Shown in pieces: positions 43,017-51,418 of a DNA stretch of 64,000 nt (its first letter is position 1; the number at the start of each line of letters is the position of its first letter). Source of the DNA: Taibaiella koreensis. Lineage in GTDB: Bacteria; Bacteroidota; Bacteroidia; Chitinophagales; Chitinophagaceae. The DNA lies in contig NZ_QVNU01000001.1 of NCBI RefSeq assembly GCF_003545715.1, positions 434,001 to 498,000 of the forward strand. The letters are read 5' to 3'. The notes beneath the pieces were generated by a model. The model saw only the letters and a program-made list of their open reading frames with translations, did no database searches and was not told the DNA's origin. A program made the position numbers and the translations under genes.

Positions 43017-43916
43017 ATGCCAAGAGATTACCTGGACACGCTTGAATCGGAAGCGATATACATATTGAGAGAAACCGCTGCACAGTTTGAACGTCCGGCA
43101 TTATTGTTCAGTGGCGGTAAAGATTCGATTACCCTGGTGCATCTGGCGCTGAAAGCCTTTCGCCCGGGACGTCTGCCCTTTCCCCTGGTCCATATCGACA
43201 CCGGTCATAATTTTCCGGAGGCCCTGGCTTTCCGTGACCGGCTTGCTGTGGCATTGGGTGAGCAGCTGATCGTACGTTACGTTGAAGACACCATACAGTC
43301 GAAGAACCTGCAGGATGGCACTGGAAAATTTGCTAGCCGCAATGCCCTGCAGACGCATACCTTGCTGGATACCGTAAGTGAGTTTGCGTTTGATGCCTGC
43401 ATCGGCGGAGCCCGGCGTGATGAAGAAAAAGCAAGAGCCAAGGAGCGTATATTTTCTGTACGCGATGAATTCGGGCAATGGAATCCGAAGTTGCAGCGGC
43501 CCGAACTATGGCAGCTCTACAACGGCAGGATCCATAAAGGTGAAAATGTACGGGTGTTCCCCATCAGCAATTGGACCGAGCTTGATGTATGGCGCTACCT
43601 CGAGCGGGAACAGATCGCGTTGCCATCCATTTACTTCGCTCATGAACGGGATGTGATCGAATACGAAAGCCAGCTGATCGCCGTATCGCCCTTTATCCGT
43701 CTGGATCCGTCGGACCAGATCACCAGGCGCCGTGTGCGATACAGGACGGTAGGTGATATGACCTGTACCGCAGCCGTAGCCTCTGAGGCCGCTACTATTG
43801 CCGACATCATCGGAGAGATTGCCTGTACCCGTATCAGCGAACGTGGCGAGACCCGTATTGATGACAGGGTATCGGAGGCGGCTATGGAAGACCGTAAAAA
43901 GAATGGCTATTTCTAA
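43017..43916 (+). CDS. cysD: Sulfate adenylyltransferase subunit 2
   Basis: Small, PP-loop subunit of ATP sulfurylase (299 aa), which makes APS from ATP and sulfate. Seen are LFSGGKDSITLVHLA, VHIDTGHNFPEALAFRD, the conserved ACIGGARRDEEKARAKERIFS block (residues about 123-143; key residues GGARRDEE) and FPISNWTELDVWRYL. Full length and followed 23 nt later by its partner cysN. Confidence 0.97.
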   Translation: MPRDYLDTLESEAIYILRETAAQFERPALLFSGGKDSITLVHLALKAFRPGRLPFPLVHIDTGHNFPEALAFRDRLAVALGEQLIVRYVEDTIQSKNLQDGTGKFASRNALQTHTLLDTVSEFAFDACIGGARRDEEKARAKERIFSVRDEFGQWNPKLQRPELWQLYNGRIHKGENVRVFPISNWTELDVWRYLEREQIALPSIYFAHERDVIEYESQLIAVSPFIRLDPSDQITRRRVRYRTVGDMTCTAAVASEAATIADIIGEIACTRISERGETRIDDRVSEAAMEDRKKNGYF

Positions 43917-43939
43917 CCTCATTTCTCAAAAAAATATTC

Positions 43940-45193
43940 ATGGATCTACTACGTTTCATTACCGCCGGTAGCGTCGACGACGGCAAAAGCACGCTGATAG
44001 GGCGTTTGCTTTACGATAGCAAAAGCATATGGGAAGATCAGCTTGAAGCTATAGAACGGCAGAGCAAGCGCAGAGACAATGGTGTTCCCGACCTGGCTTT
44101 GCTGACCGATGGCCTAAGAGCCGAAAGGGAGCAGGGCATTACCATTGATGTTGCTTACCGTTATTTTAATACGGTACGCCGGAAATTTATTATTGCAGAC
44201 GCACCCGGGCATATCCAATATACCCGCAACATGGTTACGGGGGCCTCCAACGCCGATCTGATCGTGATCCTGATCGATGCCCGTCATGGTGTGGCGGAAC
44301 AAACCCGCCGCCATTCCATCATCGCGTCCTTGCTGAAATTGCCTCATGTGATCGTTGCCGTCAATAAGATGGACCTGGTTGGCTATGCGCAGGATGTATT
44401 TGACGGTATCGTAACAGCATATAGCGGCCTGGCCCGCGAATTGCAGCTGCCGCCGGTTACCTATCTGCCCATCAGTGCGCTTCAGGGCGATAATATAGTC
44501 AAACGCTCGGCGCATATGTCCTGGTACGAGGGACCGTCCCTGCTGGAGTTGCTGGAAGAGGTATCACTTGCCGGCATAAGCGAAGCCCTGCCGGCGCGCT
44601 TTCCAGTTCAGTATGTAATACGGCCGCAAACGGAGACGCTGCATGATTACAGAGGTTATGCCGGCCAGATCAGCAGTGGTACTTTCTCCGTGGGGGATCA
44701 CGTGACGATACTGCCTTCCGGCGCCACCACGCGTATTGCGCGTATCGAGTCGGGAGCGCAACAGCTGCAGACTGCCTGCGCACCGCAAAGTGTGGTGCTC
44801 CATGTCGAAGGAGAATTTGATATCAGCAGGGGCGACCTCATTGTTCCATCCGGTGCTCTGCCCACTCTGCAGCAGGAGCTATCGTCGCTCATCTGTTGGA
44901 TGGATGTTAAGCCGCTGTTAAAAGGCAACCGGTACCTGCTGCAGTACAATACCTTTCGTACACCTGTGGTGATTAAGGCGCTGGAATACCGGCTCGATGT
45001 CAATAGCCTGGACCGTGAAACAACACCGGACCGTATAGAATTGAATGAAGTGGTTCGGGCAAGGATCAAAACCGCTATGCCGCTTGCTTTTGATCGCTAT
45101 ACCGGTAACCATGCCCATGGCGCAGCAATACTGATCGATGAAAGCAGCAATGCTACGGTGGGCGCATTGATGCTGGAAACAGAAGCGGTTTAA
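43940..45193 (+). CDS. cysN: Sulfate adenylyltransferase subunit 1 (GTPase)
   Basis: Regulatory GTPase subunit of ATP sulfurylase (417 aa), which drives APS formation by GTP hydrolysis. The G-domain shows GSVDDGKST (10-18), REQGITIDVAYRYF, DAPGHIQYTRNM and NKMDLVG, followed by EF-Tu-like beta-barrels. It has no fused C-terminal APS kinase (cysC) domain, consistent with the APS-type reductase upstream. cysE-like gene starts 11 nt later. Confidence 0.97.
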   Translation: MDLLRFITAGSVDDGKSTLIGRLLYDSKSIWEDQLEAIERQSKRRDNGVPDLALLTDGLRAEREQGITIDVAYRYFNTVRRKFIIADAPGHIQYTRNMVTGASNADLIVILIDARHGVAEQTRRHSIIASLLKLPHVIVAVNKMDLVGYAQDVFDGIVTAYSGLARELQLPPVTYLPISALQGDNIVKRSAHMSWYEGPSLLELLEEVSLAGISEALPARFPVQYVIRPQTETLHDYRGYAGQISSGTFSVGDHVTILPSGATTRIARIESGAQQLQTACAPQSVVLHVEGEFDISRGDLIVPSGALPTLQQELSSLICWMDVKPLLKGNRYLLQYNTFRTPVVIKALEYRLDVNSLDRETTPDRIELNEVVRARIKTAMPLAFDRYTGNHAHGAAILIDESSNATVGALMLETEAV

Positions 45194-45204
45194 AGCAATA
45201 CCTT

Positions 45205-46035
45205 ATGGATAGAACATTTATAGAGCTGTTGTATGAGCAAGGGCAGGCGACCCTCGGCCTGATCGTGGATAAAAGGTCGGCAGAGGCATTTGTTGAAAAC
45301 CTGTTCCGATTGCTGTTCCGGAGAGAAAGCCGGAAGTATGCTTCCAAAGCGGAATTGGTACACCAGTACGAAGGATTGCGTGGCAGCTTTTCTTCCATAC
45401 TCTTCGATATTATTCCCGGGAAGGAGGCAGTGGAGCGTATAGAGACGGCATTCTTTAATGCTTTGCCAGGTTTATATGCCCTGCTGCTCGACGATGCCCG
45501 GGCCATACTGCAAAACGATCCGGCTGCTGCCTCTCTCGAAGAAGTGCTGACGGCTTACCCCGGTTTTTTTGCGATCGGTATTTATCGTTTTGCGCATCAA
45601 TTACATGTATACGGAGTACCGCTGCTGCCCCGCTTTCTTGCCGAGTATGCTCATAGCAAGACCGGCATCGATATTCATCCGGGAGCGCGTATCGGCACTT
45701 CCTTTTTCATCGATCACGGCACCGGCATTGTTATCGGTGAAACCACGATCATCGGCGACGAGGTTAAAATATACCAGGGTGTGACCATCGGTGCATTGCA
45801 TGTGAGCAAAGAGCAGGCCCGTGTCAAAAGGCATCCCACTATCGGCGACCGCGTGATCATTTATTCCGGGGCAACCATTCTCGGCGGAGAAACGGTGGTA
45901 GGACATGATAGTGTGATTGGTGGGAATGTATGGCTAACCCAAAGTGTGCCGCCGCAATCTGTGGTCTATCATAAAAGCGAGGTAATCGTAAGGGGCAAGC
46001 AGCCATTGCCGGAGCCGGTCAATTTCGTCATCTGA
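45205..46035 (+). CDS. cysE: Serine O-acetyltransferase
   Basis: Acetylates serine to O-acetylserine, the carbon acceptor for sulfide (276 aa). An alpha-helical N-terminal region (1-160) precedes a left-handed hexapeptide-repeat helix: IDIHPGARIGTSFFIDHG, GIVIGETTIIGDEVKIYQGVTIG (key residues HG, GET) and HPTIGDRVIIYSGATILGG. It is the EpsC-like longer type. Feedback inhibition by cysteine is usual for the family. It lies directly before the cysteine synthase gene. Confidence 0.95.
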   Translation: MDRTFIELLYEQGQATLGLIVDKRSAEAFVENLFRLLFRRESRKYASKAELVHQYEGLRGSFSSILFDIIPGKEAVERIETAFFNALPGLYALLLDDARAILQNDPAAASLEEVLTAYPGFFAIGIYRFAHQLHVYGVPLLPRFLAEYAHSKTGIDIHPGARIGTSFFIDHGTGIVIGETTIIGDEVKIYQGVTIGALHVSKEQARVKRHPTIGDRVIIYSGATILGGETVVGHDSVIGGNVWLTQSVPPQSVVYHKSEVIVRGKQPLPEPVNFVI

Positions 46036-46061
46036 TTTTTTTAGGAACCAAAAAATAAACA

Positions 46062-47027
46062 ATGAAAATAGAGAACATCTTAGGCGCAATCGGCAATACG
46101 CCGCATGTACGCCTCAATAGGCTTTTCGACACGGGACATGAAGTCTGGATCAAGACCGAGCGTAGCAACCCGGGAGGCAGTATCAAAGACCGTATTGCCC
46201 TGGCTATGATCGAAGACGCAGAGCAAAAGGGCAGGCTGACCAAAGATACCCTGATCATAGAGCCCACCTCGGGCAATACTGGTGTGGGGCTGGCGCTGGT
46301 CGCTGCTATCAAAGGCTATCGGCTGGTGCTGGTGATGCCAGAGTCAATGAGCATAGAACGGCGTAAGCTAATGGCTGCTTATGGCGCCAGGTTTGTGCTG
46401 ACACCAAGAGAAAAAGGGACCGCAGGCGCAGTGGCTAAAGCCAATGAGCTGGCCGCGGCTATCCCTGGCGCCTGGGTGCCGCAGCAGTTTGACAATACCG
46501 CCAACCTGGACATCCATCGGCGTACAACTGCCGGGGAGATACTGAACGACTTTCCTGAAGGGATCGATTACCTGATCACCGGAGTAGGCACAGGTGGGCA
46601 CATCACAGCAGTAGCTGAAGTCTTAAAAGAGCATTTCCCAGCGCTTAAGGTATTTGCCGTAGAACCGGAGCAGTCGCCGGTATTAAGCGGTGGGGCGCCC
46701 GGTCCACATCCGCTGCAAGGTATCGGAGCGGGTTTCAGGCCATCCATATTGAATACCGAAATACTGGACGGCATTATCCGGGTGGGCAAAGAAGAAGCCT
46801 TTGACTATACCCGGAGGCTGGCCAGGGAGGAAGGCATACTGGCCGGCATTTCGACAGGTGCTTCCCTTGCTGCTGTGGCTTCACGGCTGGCCGGTATTCC
46901 CCCGGGAGCGCGCATCCTCACTTTCAATTATGATACGGGAGAGCGATACTGGTCGGTGCCCGATCTCTTCTCCGAAGAGGGCGCAGAGGCCGATTTCGCT
47001 GCATTTACAGATAAGATTGCAGGCTAA
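46062..47027 (+). CDS. cysK: Cysteine synthase (O-acetylserine sulfhydrylase)
   Basis: PLP enzyme joining O-acetylserine and sulfide to give cysteine (321 aa). Seen are [13 protein letters not shown], the PLP lysine in [25 protein letters not shown], the phosphate-binding [15 protein letters not shown] and the substrate-loop [10 protein letters not shown]. The symbol cysK is chosen over cysM on general resemblance; the two cannot be separated firmly here. Confidence 0.93.
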   Translation: MKIENILGAIGNTPHVRLNRLFDTGHEVWIKTERSNPGGSIKDRIALAMIEDAEQKGRLTKDTLIIEPTSGNTGVGLALVAAIKGYRLVLVMPESMSIERRKLMAAYGARFVLTPREKGTAGAVAKANELAAAIPGAWVPQQFDNTANLDIHRRTTAGEILNDFPEGIDYLITGVGTGGHITAVAEVLKEHFPALKVFAVEPEQSPVLSGGAPGPHPLQGIGAGFRPSILNTEILDGIIRVGKEEAFDYTRRLAREEGILAGISTGASLAAVASRLAGIPPGARILTFNYDTGERYWSVPDLFSEEGAEADFAAFTDKIAG

Positions 47028-47061
47028 GCTGCTTCTTTAATCACGATAAAAAAGATAAACC

Positions 47062-47892
47062 GTGGAAACAGGAAAAGTGATACTGGCCGGTGCAGGTCCC
47101 GGCGATCCCGAGCTGCTAACGTTGAAAGCGGCCCGCTACCTGCAGCAGGCAGATGTGGTGCTGGCCGATCGCCTGGTGAGCGAAGGTATTTTGTACCAAT
47201 GGGTACAACCGCGTGCGGAGATCATTTTTGTAGGTAAAGAAGGCGGTAATGACCAATCAACAAGCCAGGAAGATATCAATGCGTTGCTGGTGCAATATGC
47301 CCTGGAAGGCAAACTGGTCGTTCGTTTGAAAGGGGGAGATGTCGCCTTCTATGCTAATGTGCTGGACGAGCTGCTGGCCCTGAACCGGTATAGCATTTCC
47401 TACGAGATCGTGCCTGGTATCAGCGCGGCATCGGGCGCATCGGCTTATAGCGGCATCCCGCTTACAGCCAGGAATTATGCGCAAAGCGTACGCTTTCTTA
47501 CCCTGTACAATGCGGATCAATATACCGATGTGTTCTGGCAGGAGCTGGCGCACACCGCCGATACACTTGTGCTGTATATGAGTGGCGGTCAGTTGGGCAC
47601 AATTGCCCGGAAGCTTTCGGCCCGGGGTATTGCAGCCGGTAAAATGCTCGCGCTGATCAGCCAGGCGACCACACCGCAACAAAGTATACAGCTATGGGAT
47701 ATCGATAAACTGGCAGAGCAGGAGCATTCTTCTTTCATTTCCCCTTCACTGATCATCATTGGCAAGGTAGTGGCCCTTCACGAACAATTCGGCTGGTTCA
47801 AGCCTGAAGCAGCTGAGCAGTCTGAGGTCTATTTCAGGGAGATACGCAACGCACAAGCGGCATCATTGTCACCTGTCTTCGTACCGAAATAA
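47062..47892 (+). CDS. cobA: Uroporphyrinogen-III C-methyltransferase
   Basis: SUMT: methylates uroporphyrinogen III twice to precorrin-2, the first step to siroheme (276 aa). The start is a GTG. Motifs are LAGAGPGDPELLTLKAARYL, VVLADRLVS, RLKGGDVAFYAN, PGISAASGASAYSGIPLTAR and LYMSGGQLG. Its product would be processed by the siroheme-synthase domain of the fusion protein at the end of this operon, to feed CysI. Confidence 0.95.
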   Translation: METGKVILAGAGPGDPELLTLKAARYLQQADVVLADRLVSEGILYQWVQPRAEIIFVGKEGGNDQSTSQEDINALLVQYALEGKLVVRLKGGDVAFYANVLDELLALNRYSISYEIVPGISAASGASAYSGIPLTARNYAQSVRFLTLYNADQYTDVFWQELAHTADTLVLYMSGGQLGTIARKLSARGIAAGKMLALISQATTPQQSIQLWDIDKLAEQEHSSFISPSLIIIGKVVALHEQFGWFKPEAAEQSEVYFREIRNAQAASLSPVFVPK

Positions 47893-47902
47893 AACAGGCA
47901 TT

Positions 47903-49585
47903 ATGATCACAACAGAACGCAATACTGTATTGCAACAACTGGTATCCGGTGCTTCACACGATGAGCTGGTCTGGATCAGCGGATACCTTTCCGGCTTGCT
48001 GGGCCAGCAACCAAACCGTGCTGTGCTGCCGCATAGTGCTTCGCTGAATATAACACTGGCTTATGGAACAGAGACAGGCAACAGCAAAGCCTTAGCGCAT
48101 AAGCTGGCAGCGCTGGGCAAGCGACAGAAGCATAAAATGAAAGTAGTGGCGCTCGACCAATACAAACCCACGCAACTGGCCGGGGAAGCATTATTCATTG
48201 CGGTGGTCAGCACCCAGGGCGATGGCGATCCGCCGATAGCAGCGCAACGTTTTTTTGACTATCTGATTCAGGAGCAACCCGACCTGGCAGGGCTGCAATT
48301 TGCAGTGTTAGCCCTGGGCGATAGCAGCTACCCTCGCTTTTGCCAGGCCGGTATTGACCTGGACCAACTGTTGAGGCAAAATAAAGCGACCCGTGTGCAA
48401 AAGCCACTGTTATGCGATACTGATTATGAAAGCGCTGCTATTGCCTGGTTTGATCAGCTGTTGACGGGCTTGGGTGATCCGGATGGGCAAAGCGTACCAC
48501 CGATGCTGGCTAATGCACCCGCCGGACCCGCGAAAAAGGTGTACGCAGGAGGGATCACAAGGCATATCAATCTCAACGACCGGGGATCGGATAAGGCTAC
48601 CTATCATATTGAGATCGCTGCACCGGGGATTGCTTACCAGCCTGGGGATGCCCTGGCCCTGGTACCCGAAAACCCGGCAACATTGGTCGAGGATCTGTTG
48701 GCGCTGACTGGGACCTATGCCACTCAGGAAGTAAGCTACCGGGGGCAGCAGCGGCCCGTCTATACGCTCCTGCAAAAGGAGCTCAATATCAGCTGGCTGC
48801 CGGAGCGGGTGGTGGCAGCCTATGCAGCCATTGTACAGCAGGAAATACCGGAAACAAAGATCGGGTTGAAGGATCTGCTGAAGATCTATCCGCTTAAGGC
48901 GCCGGCACAATTTGAAGAAGTGCTGCAAGTGCTGGAACCTATGGCCCCGCGCCAATATTCTATTGCCTCCTCTCCTGCGGCCCATCCAGGCGAGATACAC
49001 CTTACGGTAGCATTGGACACCTTTAGTGTAGCGGGCGAAGTACGGCATGGCTTGTGCTCACATTACCTGTCACTACAGGAGGATAGCGTCTTGTCTTTTC
49101 GCATTCACACGAACAACAGGTTCCGGTTGCCGCCGGAGAATAAGGACATGATCATGATAGGTCCGGGTACCGGTATCGCGCCCTTCAGGGCTTTCCTTAA
49201 TGAAAGAGACGCTGACGGTGCTATCGGAAGGAACTGGCTCTTCTTCGGCGACCGGAACTTTACTACGGACTTCCTGTACCAGACAGAAATACAGAGCTGG
49301 TTGGAAACAGGCCTGCTGAGCCGCTTCAACGCCGCCTTTTCCCGCGACCAGGAAGAAAAGATCTATGTGCAGCATCGTATGGAAGAACATGGCGCTGAAC
49401 TATACAAATGGCTCGGGGAGGGCGCTTACCTCTATATCTGCGGCGCACGGGTTCCTATGGCAGCCGATGTAGAGGCGACCTTGCTCCGCATCATCGCCCG
49501 CGAAAGCGGGGAGAGCACCGAAGCCGCACAGCAGTTTCTGGAACAGCTGGAAACAGAAGGCCGTTATTTAAAAGATGTTTATTAA
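47903..49585 (+). CDS. cysJ: NADPH-sulfite reductase flavoprotein
   Basis: Passes electrons from NADPH through FAD and FMN to the sulfite reductase hemoprotein (560 aa). A flavodoxin domain (about 48-190: LAYGTETGNSKALA, STQGDGDPP, LGDSSYPRFCQAG) precedes an FAD domain (RQYSIASSP, GLCSHYL) and an NADPH domain (IGPGTGIAPFRAFL, LFFGDRNF). It ends GRYLKDVY, matching the aromatic C-terminus of CysJ. Next gene is cysI, 11 nt downstream. Confidence 0.96.
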   Translation: MITTERNTVLQQLVSGASHDELVWISGYLSGLLGQQPNRAVLPHSASLNITLAYGTETGNSKALAHKLAALGKRQKHKMKVVALDQYKPTQLAGEALFIAVVSTQGDGDPPIAAQRFFDYLIQEQPDLAGLQFAVLALGDSSYPRFCQAGIDLDQLLRQNKATRVQKPLLCDTDYESAAIAWFDQLLTGLGDPDGQSVPPMLANAPAGPAKKVYAGGITRHINLNDRGSDKATYHIEIAAPGIAYQPGDALALVPENPATLVEDLLALTGTYATQEVSYRGQQRPVYTLLQKELNISWLPERVVAAYAAIVQQEIPETKIGLKDLLKIYPLKAPAQFEEVLQVLEPMAPRQYSIASSPAAHPGEIHLTVALDTFSVAGEVRHGLCSHYLSLQEDSVLSFRIHTNNRFRLPPENKDMIMIGPGTGIAPFRAFLNERDADGAIGRNWLFFGDRNFTTDFLYQTEIQSWLETGLLSRFNAAFSRDQEEKIYVQHRMEEHGAELYKWLGEGAYLYICGARVPMAADVEATLLRIIARESGESTEAAQQFLEQLETEGRYLKDVY

Positions 49586-49596
49586 GCCAATAGCAT

Positions 49597-51255
49597 ATGA
49601 GCACAAAATTATCTTCGACAGAAAGGATAAAAACAGATAGTAAGGGTCTCCGGGGGACACTGAAAGAAAGTCTGCTGGATGAGCATACCGGCGCTCTGCG
49701 GGAAGACGACCAGGTACTGATCAAGTTCCACGGCATGTACCAGCAGGACAATCGTGACCGGAGAGAGGAGCGGGCGGCCAAAAAGCTCGACCGCTTGTAT
49801 TCCTATATGATCCGGCTAAGGCTGCCTGGAGGTTTTCTTACACCGGAGCAATGGATTGCGGTGCACGAGATTGCCGGGCAGCATACCACCGGTGTGATCA
49901 AGATCACCACCCGGCAGACCATTCAGTTGCATGGTATCCTGAAAGCGAAGATTAAGCCGACGATAAAGGCTTTCAATGAAGCTATACTGGATTCCATTGC
50001 AGCCTGCGGCGACGTCAACAGGAATGTGGTCGCGGCCGCTTATCCTTCGCAATCGGCGGTACATCGCACCGTGCATCAATTGGCCGATAAGATCAGCGCT
50101 TACCTGAAGCCAAAGACAAGCGCTTATTATGAAATATGGCTTGATGAAGAAAAGATCATAGAGAAGGAAGAAACAGATGAGCTGTACGAAGACCGTTACC
50201 TGCCCCGAAAGTTCAAGGTAGCCATAGCGGTGCCGCCCAATAACGATGTCGATGTGTATACCAATGATGTCGGGCTGATCGCTATTGTTGAAGCGGGAGA
50301 AATAAAAGGCTATAATATCGCCATCGGCGGCGGCATGGGCAGTACACATGGCAATAGCGCCACCTACCCGCGGCTGGCCACCCCTATCGGATTTGTCGAT
50401 AACGAGGAAAAAGCCCTGAAAGCTGTATACGAAATCGCTACTATTCAGCGCGACTACGGCAACCGGAGCGATCGGAAGCTGTCCCGCCTGAAATATACCG
50501 TTGATCAGTATGGTCTCGATTTTTTTTGTGATGAGCTGGAACGCCGTATGGGCTTTGCCCTGGAAACCACAAAAGAAGTGATCTTTACCACAAGGGCAGA
50601 TGAATATGGCTGGCAGCAAACAGAAAACGGTACCTGGACCTACACCTTGTTTACCGAGAACGGAAGGCTGCTGGATGAAGGTGATGTGCAGCTAAAAACA
50701 GCCATCTACGAAGTGGCGCAGACCGGTAAGGCCAATATTCGCTTTACCTGCCACCAGAACCTGAGCCTTTGCGATATTGCACTTCCCGATAAGCCGGTCA
50801 TAGAGGCTTTGCTCAAACAATACGGTGCGATCGCGCATACGGAGCAGGCTTCGGTTGTACGAAAGCAAGCTATGGCCTGTGTCGCTTTCAATACCTGCCC
50901 CCTGGCACTTGCAGAGGCACAGCGCTATATGCCGGCGCTGATCTCATCGATAGAGCAATTGTTGCATCAGTATGCGCTGGATGATGAGGAGATCATCATG
51001 CGTATGACGGGCTGTCCCAACGGCTGTGCACGTCCTTATGCTGCCGAGATCGGCTTCGTAGGAACAGCTTATGGGCGTTACAATGTTTACCTGGGCGCCG
51101 ATAGAGCCGGTACACGGCTAAATAAGCTGTACCGGGAAAGCCAGGATGAAGCGGCGATATTGGCCCTGCTCGATAATCTTTTTAAACAATACAGCGAACA
51201 ACGCCTTCCGGGTGAGGCTTTCGGCGACTTCAGCCTGAGAGCGGCCTGGGTATAA
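49597..51255 (+). CDS. cysI: Sulfite reductase hemoprotein
   Basis: Reduces sulfite to sulfide by six electrons using siroheme and a 4Fe-4S cluster (552 aa). The N-terminal half has KFHGMYQQDNRD, IKITTRQTIQLHG and the NRNVVAAAYP turn. The cluster ligands are CVAFNTC (C-x5-C) and GCPNGCARP (C-x3-C) in the C-terminal half. Electrons come from CysJ. A 163-bp gap with a small GTCCC/GGGAC hairpin but no terminator separates it from the receptor gene. Confidence 0.97.
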   Translation: MSTKLSSTERIKTDSKGLRGTLKESLLDEHTGALREDDQVLIKFHGMYQQDNRDRREERAAKKLDRLYSYMIRLRLPGGFLTPEQWIAVHEIAGQHTTGVIKITTRQTIQLHGILKAKIKPTIKAFNEAILDSIAACGDVNRNVVAAAYPSQSAVHRTVHQLADKISAYLKPKTSAYYEIWLDEEKIIEKEETDELYEDRYLPRKFKVAIAVPPNNDVDVYTNDVGLIAIVEAGEIKGYNIAIGGGMGSTHGNSATYPRLATPIGFVDNEEKALKAVYEIATIQRDYGNRSDRKLSRLKYTVDQYGLDFFCDELERRMGFALETTKEVIFTTRADEYGWQQTENGTWTYTLFTENGRLLDEGDVQLKTAIYEVAQTGKANIRFTCHQNLSLCDIALPDKPVIEALLKQYGAIAHTEQASVVRKQAMACVAFNTCPLALAEAQRYMPALISSIEQLLHQYALDDEEIIMRMTGCPNGCARPYAAEIGFVGTAYGRYNVYLGADRAGTRLNKLYRESQDEAAILALLDNLFKQYSEQRLPGEAFGDFSLRAAWV

Positions 51256-51418
51256 TGTCCATTCTTATGTTTCGGTATTTCCACATTCCCGTTAGCCGTA
51301 GGCGTTATCATGATATCGTAGATCGTTGTCCCTGCCGGGGACTATATCAACTTATGCGGCATGCGCTGCAGCCGTACCCGGTATAAATTCCAAACGATCA
51401 CAATCATATTTTTTATCC